64,000 nt of DNA. Origin: Arenibacter algicola. GTDB lineage: Bacteria > Bacteroidota > Bacteroidia > Flavobacteriales > Flavobacteriaceae. The stretch is from the NCBI RefSeq assembly GCF_018860365.1, contig NZ_JAHKPO010000016.1, forward strand, positions 274 to 64,273, in the 5' to 3' direction. Under the pieces are notes generated by a model. That model did no database searches. It saw only the letters and a program-made list of their open reading frames with translations, and was not told the origin of the DNA. Position numbers and translations under genes: made by a program. Below, piece by piece: positions 36,338-44,299 of the stretch (positions are counted from its first letter, which is position 1; every line of letters starts with the position of its first letter).

Positions 36338-36542
36338 ATAGCGTAAGTTTCCTTTTTGGTTGTTGCCTTTTTTTGCGAACCTTCCTATTTTCTCCCAAAA
36401 TCTTTAAGACCATCCCTTTGTTTTTTGGAGGCCTAATTAATTCCCGTTTTATTTAGTCGTATATTTAGAATGGATAAATAAGTGTGCTGTTTTAAAATTT
36501 AGGTAGCTAAGTCATTAAAAATGCTCCGTAAAAAAGCTGAAA

Positions 36543-37304
36543 ATGTCTAAATTACCGGACGACCATAAGTTTTTGGACCTATCGGACTACGGGAGGCCAA
36601 TAGCTAGGGTTATCGCGAACGGATTAAAGAAAACCACTATTACACCTATTCAAGTTACGTTTGGATTCCTTTGTTCGGGTGTTATAGCAGTGGCTTGCAT
36701 GTATTATGGCTATAATTGGTACGCTGCCTTTTTTTTTATTTTAAAATCTATCTTGGATGCCGCCGATGGTGAATTGGCTCGGATCAAGGATACGCCCTCC
36801 TACACTGGCAGGTATTTTGATTCCCTTTCGGATTTTGTATTGAATATCCTTATATTTTTAGTCCTCTGGCAGATAACTACAGCTGATTTTGGTTTAACGG
36901 TACTGGCGTTTTTAGGACTTCAACTTCAGGGTACCCTTTACAACTATTATTATGTAATATTGAGGAATAAGTTTAATGGAGATGTTACAAGCCGAATTTT
37001 TGAATCTGGGACTCCGGTGGCAATGGTTGGGGAGCATCAGCGTAATGTGAATGTGCTTTTTTGGTGGTATAGGACTCTTTATGGCAGTTTTGACCAAATT
37101 ATTTATAAGTTGGATGGAGGGGCTGCCAACGGCAGGCATCTTCCCAATTGGCTTATGACGGCCGTATCTACCTTTGGTCTTGGGTTTCAGCTCTTGATAA
37201 TAAGTGTGATGCTGGTTTTGGAATGGGCAGACTACATAATTCCTTTTTTTATGATCTACTCTGTATTCATTTTTTTGTTTATCGCTATAAGAAAATCATT
37301 GTAG
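36543..37304 (+). CDS. CDP-alcohol phosphatidyltransferase family membrane protein
   Basis: This 253-residue protein has the full CDP-alcohol signature D-x2-DG-x2-AR-x8-G-x3-D-x3-D: Asp72, Asp75, Gly76, Ala79-Arg80, Gly89, Asp93, Asp97. About six membrane helices follow. It transfers a phosphoalcohol from CDP-lipid or to CDP-alcohol in phospholipid-type chemistry; which lipid is not predictable. The 205 bp before it show no gene. It lies upstream of the LacI promoter region and is probably a separate unit. Confidence 0.88.
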   Translation: MSKLPDDHKFLDLSDYGRPIARVIANGLKKTTITPIQVTFGFLCSGVIAVACMYYGYNWYAAFFFILKSILDAADGELARIKDTPSYTGRYFDSLSDFVLNILIFLVLWQITTADFGLTVLAFLGLQLQGTLYNYYYVILRNKFNGDVTSRIFESGTPVAMVGEHQRNVNVLFWWYRTLYGSFDQIIYKLDGGAANGRHLPNWLMTAVSTFGLGFQLLIISVMLVLEWADYIIPFFMIYSVFIFLFIAIRKSL

Positions 37305-37403
37305 GGCAACATACATTCTGGTTTTTCTTTATCATATTATCTATGAGGTCAAAGTTGTTGATTTAGGCATTCCAATAGGGTATTGAGGGTTTTGGAAAAT
37401 CAG

Positions 37404-37417
37404 TGTGTGCTTACACA
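37404..37417. promoter_or_regulatory. Operator-like palindrome 1 upstream of the LacI gene
   Basis: TGTGTGCTTACACA: arms TGTGTG/TACACA, one mismatch from symmetry, 90 bp upstream of a near-identical site at 37494. Confidence 0.55.
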
Positions 37418-37487
37418 TTTTTGTTGATCCATACGTAATATGTACTGTAATATTTCCAAAATATGCCGCGTATGTCCTGATAATTTT

Positions 37488-37495
37488 TATATTTG
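37488..37495 (+). promoter_or_regulatory. Candidate -7 element TATATTTG of the LacI operon
   Basis: TAnnTTTG match 59 bp before the ATG at 37555; its last two bases form the left end of palindrome 2. No -33 TTTG at standard spacing. Confidence 0.5.
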
Positions 37496-37507
37496 TGTAC
37501 CTACACA
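37494..37507. promoter_or_regulatory. Operator-like palindrome 2 overlapping the -7 element
   Basis: TGTGTACCTACACA: perfect 6-bp arms (TGTGTA/TACACA) around CC. It lies at the expected transcription start, a position where a LacI-family repressor would block initiation. Confidence 0.65.
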
Positions 37508-37554
37508 CTTTTTTAATTCATTAAAGGTCATATAATTATATAAGTTGATTTTCG

Positions 37555-38622
37555 ATGGCAAAGAATAAAAAGACCACCATTCAAGATTTGGCAAACTATG
37601 CCAATGTTTCCATAGGGACCATTGATAGAGTTTTGCACAATAGGGGGAAGGTGTCTCCAGCCAAAAGGAAAAAGGTGGAAGAGGCCATAGAGAAATTGGA
37701 TTTTAACCCCAATCTCCTGGCAAGAACATTGGCCTTGGGAAGACAGTTCACGGTTTGTAGCCTGTTTCCGGAAGCTACCACCTCTCAAAGTTATTGGGCT
37801 TTACCGAAAATAGGGGTGGATCAGGGAGTGGAGGTTTATAGGGATTTTGGTATGGATCTCCATGCCTATGAGTACAGTTTGTTTGATGAATCCAGTTTTA
37901 TTAAAAATGCCGATGCCATCCTCGGTAAGAATCCAAGTGGCGTAATCTTGGCGCCCCTATTTGAAAAGGAAAGTCTAGAATTCATTACGAAGCTGCAAGA
38001 AAGGAGTATTCCTTATGTCTTTATAGATGCCAATATCAAGAACAAGGAAAATCTCAGTTATATTGGGCCTGACTTAAAAGGTAGTGGTTATATAGCCGGG
38101 AAATTGTTGAATTCGGTCTTGGAGCCTTCAGATGACATTCTTATTGTAAACATGGTAAAAGGATTTGAGAATAGCGCCCATACAGCCGTTGTGGAAAAGG
38201 GATTTAGGGAATTTTTTAAAAGCAACGCAGCATTGTCAAATAGGAAAATAGATTCCATTACCATACCCTCTACCCTCGAGACAGAGGTAAGCAGGGAGCT
38301 GACCAAATACTATATTAAAAATCCGGGTACAAAAGGGGTGTTTGTCACTAATTCCAGGGCACATTTAATTTCTAGGTATCACGCCTTGCACGAACTGGAC
38401 ATTAAGGTGGTGGGGTTCGATATTGTTCCCGGAAATGTGGCTGAATTGAAGAATGGTAATATCGATTATATTATTTCCCAAAGACCGGTTTTTCAAGGAG
38501 TTACTGCGGTAAAGACTTTGTTCGACTTTTTTGTTTATAAAAAATCGCCGGCCATAGTGCAGTATGTGCCATTGGATATAATCATTAAGGAAAACGTAGA
38601 TTATTATATTAATTTTCAATAA
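37555..38622 (+). CDS. LacI-family transcriptional regulator
   Basis: This 355-residue protein has an N-terminal helix-turn-helix and hinge (about 5-60; TIQDLANYANVSIGTIDRVLHNRGKVSP, NLLARTLALG) and a periplasmic-binding-like sugar-sensing domain (about 62-350). It is the first gene of a run of eight same-strand genes to 46313, with DUF6807 starting 9 bp after its stop. Two palindromes (37404-37417, 37494-37507) are good candidates for its own operators, hence autoregulation with release by a sugar or sugar derivative. The effector is unknown. Confidence 0.92.
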   Translation: MAKNKKTTIQDLANYANVSIGTIDRVLHNRGKVSPAKRKKVEEAIEKLDFNPNLLARTLALGRQFTVCSLFPEATTSQSYWALPKIGVDQGVEVYRDFGMDLHAYEYSLFDESSFIKNADAILGKNPSGVILAPLFEKESLEFITKLQERSIPYVFIDANIKNKENLSYIGPDLKGSGYIAGKLLNSVLEPSDDILIVNMVKGFENSAHTAVVEKGFREFFKSNAALSNRKIDSITIPSTLETEVSRELTKYYIKNPGTKGVFVTNSRAHLISRYHALHELDIKVVGFDIVPGNVAELKNGNIDYIISQRPVFQGVTAVKTLFDFFVYKKSPAIVQYVPLDIIIKENVDYYINFQ

Positions 38623-38631
38623 GCGTAATAA

Positions 38632-39717
38632 ATGAAAAAAGGAATTAATTTAGGATTACCGGTTTGCACTCTTTTGCTACTAATTCTTAGTTCTTGTGGT
38701 GAAAGCAAGTCAAAAAAGAACGATGTAAATCCTTCGGATGAAATGGTAAAGCCTGGTATTAGGGTGGAAAATAAAGTGTCTGAACAAAAAGTGGATGTCT
38801 ACTTCGGGGATGAATTATTCACGTCATATATCTACCCGGATAATATTATGAAGCCCTGTTTATGGCCTATAGTGACAGCTGAAGGCACGGAGATTACACG
38901 TAAATACCCATTGAAGGCTGTGGCCGGTGAGCGTGCAGATCATCCGCACCATATAGGAATGTGGATGAATTATGGCGATGTTAACGGTATTGACTATTGG
39001 GGGCATTCAGAGGCTACTCCCGAAGATCGTAAACCATTTAGTGGTGTTATCAGGCATCAAGAGGTTGTCGAGGCAGATGCGGATAATTCCCAAGGAACGA
39101 TTCGGGTGCGAACCAATTGGGAAGCTCAGGGCCGTACCCAGATAAAGGAAGAAATTGAACTTCATTTTATGGACAAGGGGAAGGTAAGGATCATAGATTG
39201 GATAAGTACTTTAACGGCCCAAGAGGATATTCTATTCAAGGATACCAAGGAAGGTATGTTTGCCATTAGGGTGAGTCGAGAACTGGAATTACCATCAGAT
39301 GATCCACTAACACTAACGGATGCACACGGAAATCCTGAAACGATAAAAGTAATTAATAATGACGTGGTTTCAGGAGATTACTTGAGCAGTGAAGGGATTA
39401 CAGGTGAGGATGTTTGGGGTACCCGAGCCAAATGGATGAAACTTTTCGGAAAATACAAGGAAGGGAATGTAGCGGTAGTGATTCTTGATCATAAGAAGAA
39501 TCCGGGATATCCGGCTTATTGGCACGCTAGGGGCTATGGCCTTTTTGCAGTAAATCCATTAGGACAGAATGTATTTTCGGAAGGAAAGGAATCAATGAAC
39601 TTGAGCTTAAAAAAGGGAGATTCGGTTCGTTTTGCTTTTCGTACCCTAATATGCTCGGGAGAAATCTCCGATGAGGAGATCAATGCCTTGGGACTGGAGT
39701 TTTCTGGACTTTACTAG
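38632..39717 (+). CDS. DUF6807 (PmoA-like) family lipoprotein
   Basis: This 361-residue protein has a lipobox (LILSSC, Cys22), so it is an envelope lipoprotein. The mature part is beta-rich with DHPHHIGMWMNYGDVNGIDYW near 104-124, holding three histidines that look like a metal or sugar site, and PAYWHARGYGLFAVNPLG near 290. Databases call the family PmoA-like or DUF6807; the methane-monooxygenase name is historical and not evidence of methane oxidation. The operon context suggests a role in glycoside breakdown. The exact reaction is not known to me. Confidence 0.8.
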   Translation: MKKGINLGLPVCTLLLLILSSCGESKSKKNDVNPSDEMVKPGIRVENKVSEQKVDVYFGDELFTSYIYPDNIMKPCLWPIVTAEGTEITRKYPLKAVAGERADHPHHIGMWMNYGDVNGIDYWGHSEATPEDRKPFSGVIRHQEVVEADADNSQGTIRVRTNWEAQGRTQIKEEIELHFMDKGKVRIIDWISTLTAQEDILFKDTKEGMFAIRVSRELELPSDDPLTLTDAHGNPETIKVINNDVVSGDYLSSEGITGEDVWGTRAKWMKLFGKYKEGNVAVVILDHKKNPGYPAYWHARGYGLFAVNPLGQNVFSEGKESMNLSLKKGDSVRFAFRTLICSGEISDEEINALGLEFSGLY

Positions 39718-39774
39718 CCCAATTTCAATGACATACAAGATAAACAAAGTTATTAACGATCAAACCTGGATATC

Positions 39775-41127
39775 ATGAAATCAAATTCAAGTTCAAGAAG
39801 AAGTTTTATTAAAAAAACTGCGGCTAGTTCGGCCTTTATAGCTACCGCTGGAATCCTCCCCCAATTTAGTGCCAAAAGTTATGCACGAATTCTAGGTGCC
39901 AACGACCGAATTAATGTATCTATGATGGGGGTAAATAGTAGGGGAAAGGCCTTGGCCCAAAATTTTGCAAGCCAGAAGAACTCTGAGGTAATCCATGTCT
40001 GTGATGTGGATAGTAGGGCAATAGCGAATTGTCTGTCTGTCGTAAAAGAGCGTCAAGGCAGGGTGCCAAAATCTTATACCGATTTCCGCAAGTCTTTGGA
40101 AAGCAAGGATGTGGATGCAATGGTGATAGCAGCGCCAGATCATTGGCATGCTCCGGCATCGCTCCTGGCCATGGAAGCCGGAAAACATGTATATGTGGAA
40201 AAACCTTGTAGTCACAACCCGAATGAGGGAGAAATTTTGGTGCAGGCTGCTAAAAAATATGGAAAGGTAATACAAATGGGGAACCAGCGCCGCTCATGGC
40301 CCAATGTAGTTGAAGGTATAAAAGCTTTGAAGTCTGGTGCCATTGGACGGGTATATTTTGGTAAGGGATGGTATACCAACAATCGGCAATCTATTGGAAT
40401 AGGTAAGGAAGTCGAGGTTCCTAAGTGGTTGGATTGGGACCTATGGCAAGGTCCGGCACCAAGAAAAAATTATAAGGACAATATTGTACACTATAATTGG
40501 CACTGGTTATGGCATTGGGGTACAGGAGAAGCCTTAAATAACGGCACCCATATGATCGATTTACTGCGCTGGGGTATGCAGGTGGACTATCCTGTAAAGG
40601 TGAGCTCAAACGGTGGCAGATACAGATATCAGGACGATTGGGAGACGCCGGATACCCAGGTGATCAATTTGGATTTTGCTGAAGGATTGTCCATGTCGTG
40701 GGAAGGAAGGAGCTGTAATGGCAAGCCCATTGAGGGGAGTGCTGTAGGTGTAATGTTCTATGGGGAAAGCGGCAGTATGCTTATACCTAGTGGAAATAGC
40801 TATACCATCTTCGATTTGGAGGGTAAAATTGTGAAGGAGGTGAAAAACACCCAAGAAATAGACCCCAGAAATAAATCCAATCCGGCCGAACTTCTGGACG
40901 CCTTACATATACAGAATATGTTCGATGCCATTTTAAACGGCACAGCCCTAAATGCAGACATAGACTCGGGACATAAAAGTACCTTGTTGGTGCAACTGGG
41001 GAATATTGCACAGCGCAGCGGTAGGTCATTGAATATTGACCCCCAAAACGGACATATTATAGGGGATAATGAAGCTCAAAAATTATGGAGCCGTTCTTAT
41101 GAAAAAGGATGGGAAATGAAATTATAA
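39775..41127 (+). CDS. Tat-exported Gfo/Idh/MocA family oxidoreductase 1
   Basis: This 450-residue protein has a twin-arginine signal (SRRSFIKK at 7-14, then a hydrophobic segment to about 30), so it should be folded with NAD(P) and exported. The Rossmann region includes NVSMMGVNSRGKAL and the EKP motif in YVEKPCSHNP. The C-terminal domain contains NWHWLWHWGTGEALNNGTH with the family's catalytic His region. Members of this long (about 450) branch oxidise or isomerise glycosides, including NAD-retaining types acting at C3. It lies 57 bp after DUF6807 and 9 bp before a second member. Confidence 0.9.
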   Translation: MKSNSSSRRSFIKKTAASSAFIATAGILPQFSAKSYARILGANDRINVSMMGVNSRGKALAQNFASQKNSEVIHVCDVDSRAIANCLSVVKERQGRVPKSYTDFRKSLESKDVDAMVIAAPDHWHAPASLLAMEAGKHVYVEKPCSHNPNEGEILVQAAKKYGKVIQMGNQRRSWPNVVEGIKALKSGAIGRVYFGKGWYTNNRQSIGIGKEVEVPKWLDWDLWQGPAPRKNYKDNIVHYNWHWLWHWGTGEALNNGTHMIDLLRWGMQVDYPVKVSSNGGRYRYQDDWETPDTQVINLDFAEGLSMSWEGRSCNGKPIEGSAVGVMFYGESGSMLIPSGNSYTIFDLEGKIVKEVKNTQEIDPRNKSNPAELLDALHIQNMFDAILNGTALNADIDSGHKSTLLVQLGNIAQRSGRSLNIDPQNGHIIGDNEAQKLWSRSYEKGWEMKL

Positions 41128-41136
41128 TATAAAAAT

Positions 41137-42129
41137 ATGGCAAATAGAAGATCGTTCTTGGAAAAGCTAGGCAAAGGGGCTGCCTTTTCAACATTGGCAC
41201 TGTCCTTACCATCCACTGTGTTTTCACAACCAAAATCTGGAGAAAATCCGAAAAAGAAAACAAAAATCATTGGAATTATTGGTGCTGAAAACTCCCACAG
41301 CAGAGGTTTTGGGAAAATGTTCAATATAGATAAGAAGTTTCCAGGTTGGGAAGTTAAATACATTTGGGGCGAAAAAGAAGAGTTTGCCCAATTGGCGAAG
41401 GACGAAGGCGGCATACCCGTTATTGTAAAAGATCCTTTGGAAATGATGGGCAAGATTGATGCATTGATCGTTGATCATAGGCATGGAGACCTTCATTTGG
41501 ATGCCGCATTACCGTTTGTAAAGGCGGGTATACCCACCTTTGTGGACAAACCATTTTGTTATAGTAGTCAGGCGGCAAAAATATTTCTGGAAATGGCAAG
41601 AGCGGTCGGTACTCCAGTTACTTCCTACAGCTCCATTGCCCATAGCAATGCCACCGAAGATATGAGGGAGCAATTGGCGGAAATGAAGGAAATAAATCAA
41701 GTTACCTGTTACGGCAAGGCCGATATCAATTCTATTTATGGAGGCTTTTTCTTTTATGGGGTGCATATGGTAGAACCCCTTATTTATCTTTTTAAGGAGA
41801 AAATTATTTCTGCGAGGTTCAACAAGAATGAAAAGGAAAACCTAAACAGTACTGCCAGTTTAATATTTGAAAACGGCAGGATGGCTACCTTGGTTATAAC
41901 CACTAAAAAGTACGGGTGGCAGACCTTTGTTGAAACGGACGAAGGAGTAGTTGAATTAAAGTCCAGAGTGGAAACGGTAGGTCCTGATAAAAATTATGTG
42001 GATATGGTAACGATGTTCAGTACCGGAAAGGAACCCCGCAGCCATGAGAGCATCATTCATGGTATTGCCGTCTTGGAAGCAATTCAAAAATCGATAATTT
42101 CAGGTAATTGGGAATATGTTGTATCATGA
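41137..42129 (+). CDS. Tat-exported Gfo/Idh/MocA family oxidoreductase 2
   Basis: This 330-residue protein has a twin-arginine-type signal (NRRSFLEKLGKGAAF, residues 3-17, cleavage near VFSQ at about 31). Its Rossmann core is IIGIIGAENSHSRGFG, and VDKPFCYS stands in the EKP position (Asp-Lys-Pro). It is shorter than its neighbour at 39775 and only distantly similar, so this is not a recent duplication. Its 3' end overlaps the DUF1080 start by 4 bp (ATGA), implying coupled translation and a joint role. Confidence 0.88.
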   Translation: MANRRSFLEKLGKGAAFSTLALSLPSTVFSQPKSGENPKKKTKIIGIIGAENSHSRGFGKMFNIDKKFPGWEVKYIWGEKEEFAQLAKDEGGIPVIVKDPLEMMGKIDALIVDHRHGDLHLDAALPFVKAGIPTFVDKPFCYSSQAAKIFLEMARAVGTPVTSYSSIAHSNATEDMREQLAEMKEINQVTCYGKADINSIYGGFFFYGVHMVEPLIYLFKEKIISARFNKNEKENLNSTASLIFENGRMATLVITTKKYGWQTFVETDEGVVELKSRVETVGPDKNYVDMVTMFSTGKEPRSHESIIHGIAVLEAIQKSIISGNWEYVVS

Positions 42130-42956
42130 TCTTGAAGTGTAATAAGAAGCTGAATCCTTGGTTTTGGGCCATTGCCTTTATGATTGTTCTGGTATCTCAT
42201 GGGTGCAAGAATATAGAGGAAAAGAAAGTGCAAGAATTGAAGGCCACGTTAGAATTGAATAATAGTCTGACCGATCTGGAGAAGGAGCAAGGTTGGGAAC
42301 TACTTTTTGACGGAGTGTCCTTCAAGGGATGGCGAGGTTTGGGCAGAACAGATGTTCAAAACGAACTGTGGAAAATTGAGGACGGAAACATACGGAAACT
42401 GAATAGTGGCGAGGTGCCATCCATGCCCGATGGGCAACCCATGGAGGGTGGCGATTTAATCACCATAGATACTTTTGATAATTATGAATTGTATTTTGAA
42501 TGGAAAATATTAAAGGCGGGCAATACAGGGTTGAAGTACAATGTGTCCGAGGAAATCTCCCAAAAGTTCGGATCAAAATATTCGGCATTGGGATTTGAAT
42601 ACCAGTTGTTGGATGATTCCGATACCCTTTATGCGGGCAAATTAAAACCATCCCAGTATACCGGGAGTCTTTATGACATGATTGCGGCTGAAAATGCAAC
42701 CGTTAGGCCAATTGGGATGTTTAACTCAAGTCGCATTTTGATAAATGATAAACACGTGGAGCATTGGCTTAACGGCAAAAAGGTAGTTACGTACGAATTT
42801 GGTTCCCAGCATTTGGATTCCCTGTTTAAAAAGAGCAAATATGTGGATATTCCAGGATTTTTAGAAAAGAGAAATGGCCATATAGTTCTGCAAAACCATA
42901 AGGATGATGCCTGGTTTAGGAATATTAAGATTCGTAGAATTAAATTGGGTGATTAG
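42126..42956 (+). CDS. DUF1080 protein (3-keto-disaccharide hydrolase family)
   Basis: This 276-residue protein starts at the ATG at 42126, overlapping the preceding stop; the open frame six codons earlier is less likely. It has an N-terminal hydrophobic segment with Cys27 (VSHGC, an imperfect lipobox), then the DUF1080 concanavalin-like fold: WELLFDGVSFKGWRGLG near 56-72, DLITIDTFDNYELYFEWKI and GNTGLKYNV. Characterised members act on 3-keto-glycosides made by an oxidoreductase, which matches the two Gfo/Idh/MocA genes directly upstream. Export places the reaction in the periplasm or at the cell surface. Confidence 0.88.
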   Translation: MILKCNKKLNPWFWAIAFMIVLVSHGCKNIEEKKVQELKATLELNNSLTDLEKEQGWELLFDGVSFKGWRGLGRTDVQNELWKIEDGNIRKLNSGEVPSMPDGQPMEGGDLITIDTFDNYELYFEWKILKAGNTGLKYNVSEEISQKFGSKYSALGFEYQLLDDSDTLYAGKLKPSQYTGSLYDMIAAENATVRPIGMFNSSRILINDKHVEHWLNGKKVVTYEFGSQHLDSLFKKSKYVDIPGFLEKRNGHIVLQNHKDDAWFRNIKIRRIKLGD

Positions 42957-43008
42957 TTTTTTGATTAAATTGATTCTGGTCAGCTAAATGTAAAATCAAT
43001 AAATCGTT

Positions 43009-44226
43009 ATGATATTAAAATGTACATCAATTATAGCACTATTCTTTTTTTGTAATATGGCAACATCACAGTCCAATAATACTGACGGAATAGAGGGTAT
43101 TTTGTATTCCGATGAGGGACGGGTCTCCCTTTCCACCACAAACGGAAAAATTTCAGGAATAAACCGCCTTGCCACGGGGAATAACGTTTCGAAAACATAT
43201 GTAGCTCCAGGCTTGATAGACGTCCAGATCAACGGCTATATGGGGGTCGATTTTTCAGGTCCCGATCTTACGGTGGAAGGGATAAGGAAAGCTACAAAAG
43301 CCTTGTGGAAGGCAGGGGTAACTACTTATTTCCCCACCATTATTACCAGCGATTTCAATAGATTGAAAAAGAATTTCGCTATTCTGGCTCAGGCACAAAA
43401 AGATCCGGAAATTGGAAAATCCATTCCCGGATTCCATTTGGAAGGTCCTTATATATCCCCGTTACCAGGCTTTAGGGGTGCGCATTTGGAGAAATATATT
43501 AAAAATCCGGACTGGGAGGAATTTCAGGAGTTGCAGAGGGCAGCCAACAATGGCATAAAATTAATTACCGTGGCTCCCGAATTGGACGGTGCCATCCCCT
43601 TTATCCGTAATTGTGTGGCCAATGGTATTATAGTGGCACTTGGTCATCACAATGGTAGCGCAGAAGATATAGAACGTGCTATAGATGCAGGTGCAAAAAT
43701 GGCTACCCACTTGGGCAATGGTTGTGCTAACGAGATAAATAGGCACCATAACCCTATCTGGCCACAATTGGCCGATGATCGCATTACTCCCAGTCTAATC
43801 GCAGACGGATTTCATTTGACCAAGGAAGAGGTCCGAAGTTTTTATAAAGTAAAAGGCCCGGATAAAACTATTTTGGTGTCAGATGCCTTGGATTTGGCAG
43901 GCTTGCCACCGGGAGAATATACCCGTGGGGAACGTACCTTATTGCTGACTCCCAACGTGGTAAAATTACCAAAGGAAAATGTTCTGGCCGGAGCAGCTTC
44001 ACCAATAAGTGCTTGTGTAGGGGTAATTATGGATTATACCCAATGTACACTTAATGATGCCATACAAATGGCAAGCACCAATCCTGCAAAGATGTTTTCC
44101 CTGAATGAACTAGGTGAAATAGGACAGGGGAAACGGGCCGACCTAATTCTCTTTAAGTTGGAAGATAATCAGGTGATAATCCACAAGACATTTGTGTCCG
44201 GACAATTGGTATATTCTAAAGAGTAG
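43009..44226 (+). CDS. nagA: NagA-like N-acetylglucosamine-6-phosphate deacetylase with export signal
   Basis: This 405-residue amidohydrolase has metal and catalytic residues in place: Glu145 in HLEGPYIS, His213 in ALGHHN, His234 in MATHLGN and Asp292 in LVSDALDLAG. Unlike ordinary cytoplasmic NagA it begins with what looks like a Sec signal peptide (MILKCTSIIALFFFCNMATS, then Gln). Upstream in-frame extension or an internal start would not restore a normal N-terminus, because the beta-sandwich region starts right after. A periplasmic NagA would see unphosphorylated or otherwise modified amino sugars, so its true substrate may not be GlcNAc-6-phosphate. Confidence 0.85.
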   Translation: MILKCTSIIALFFFCNMATSQSNNTDGIEGILYSDEGRVSLSTTNGKISGINRLATGNNVSKTYVAPGLIDVQINGYMGVDFSGPDLTVEGIRKATKALWKAGVTTYFPTIITSDFNRLKKNFAILAQAQKDPEIGKSIPGFHLEGPYISPLPGFRGAHLEKYIKNPDWEEFQELQRAANNGIKLITVAPELDGAIPFIRNCVANGIIVALGHHNGSAEDIERAIDAGAKMATHLGNGCANEINRHHNPIWPQLADDRITPSLIADGFHLTKEEVRSFYKVKGPDKTILVSDALDLAGLPPGEYTRGERTLLLTPNVVKLPKENVLAGAASPISACVGVIMDYTQCTLNDAIQMASTNPAKMFSLNELGEIGQGKRADLILFKLEDNQVIIHKTFVSGQLVYSKE

Positions 44227-44299
44227 CTTCTGCTTCTTCAGAACTTAAATAAGGGAAAAATAAGCATAGGGTTAAAAATTAATAGGTTTTAAACGGGGT

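Noticed and set aside
38632..39717. Methane oxygenase component (PmoA)
   Set aside because: The name is a historical annotation of the DUF6807 family; there are no membrane helices of PmoA and no pmoB or pmoC.
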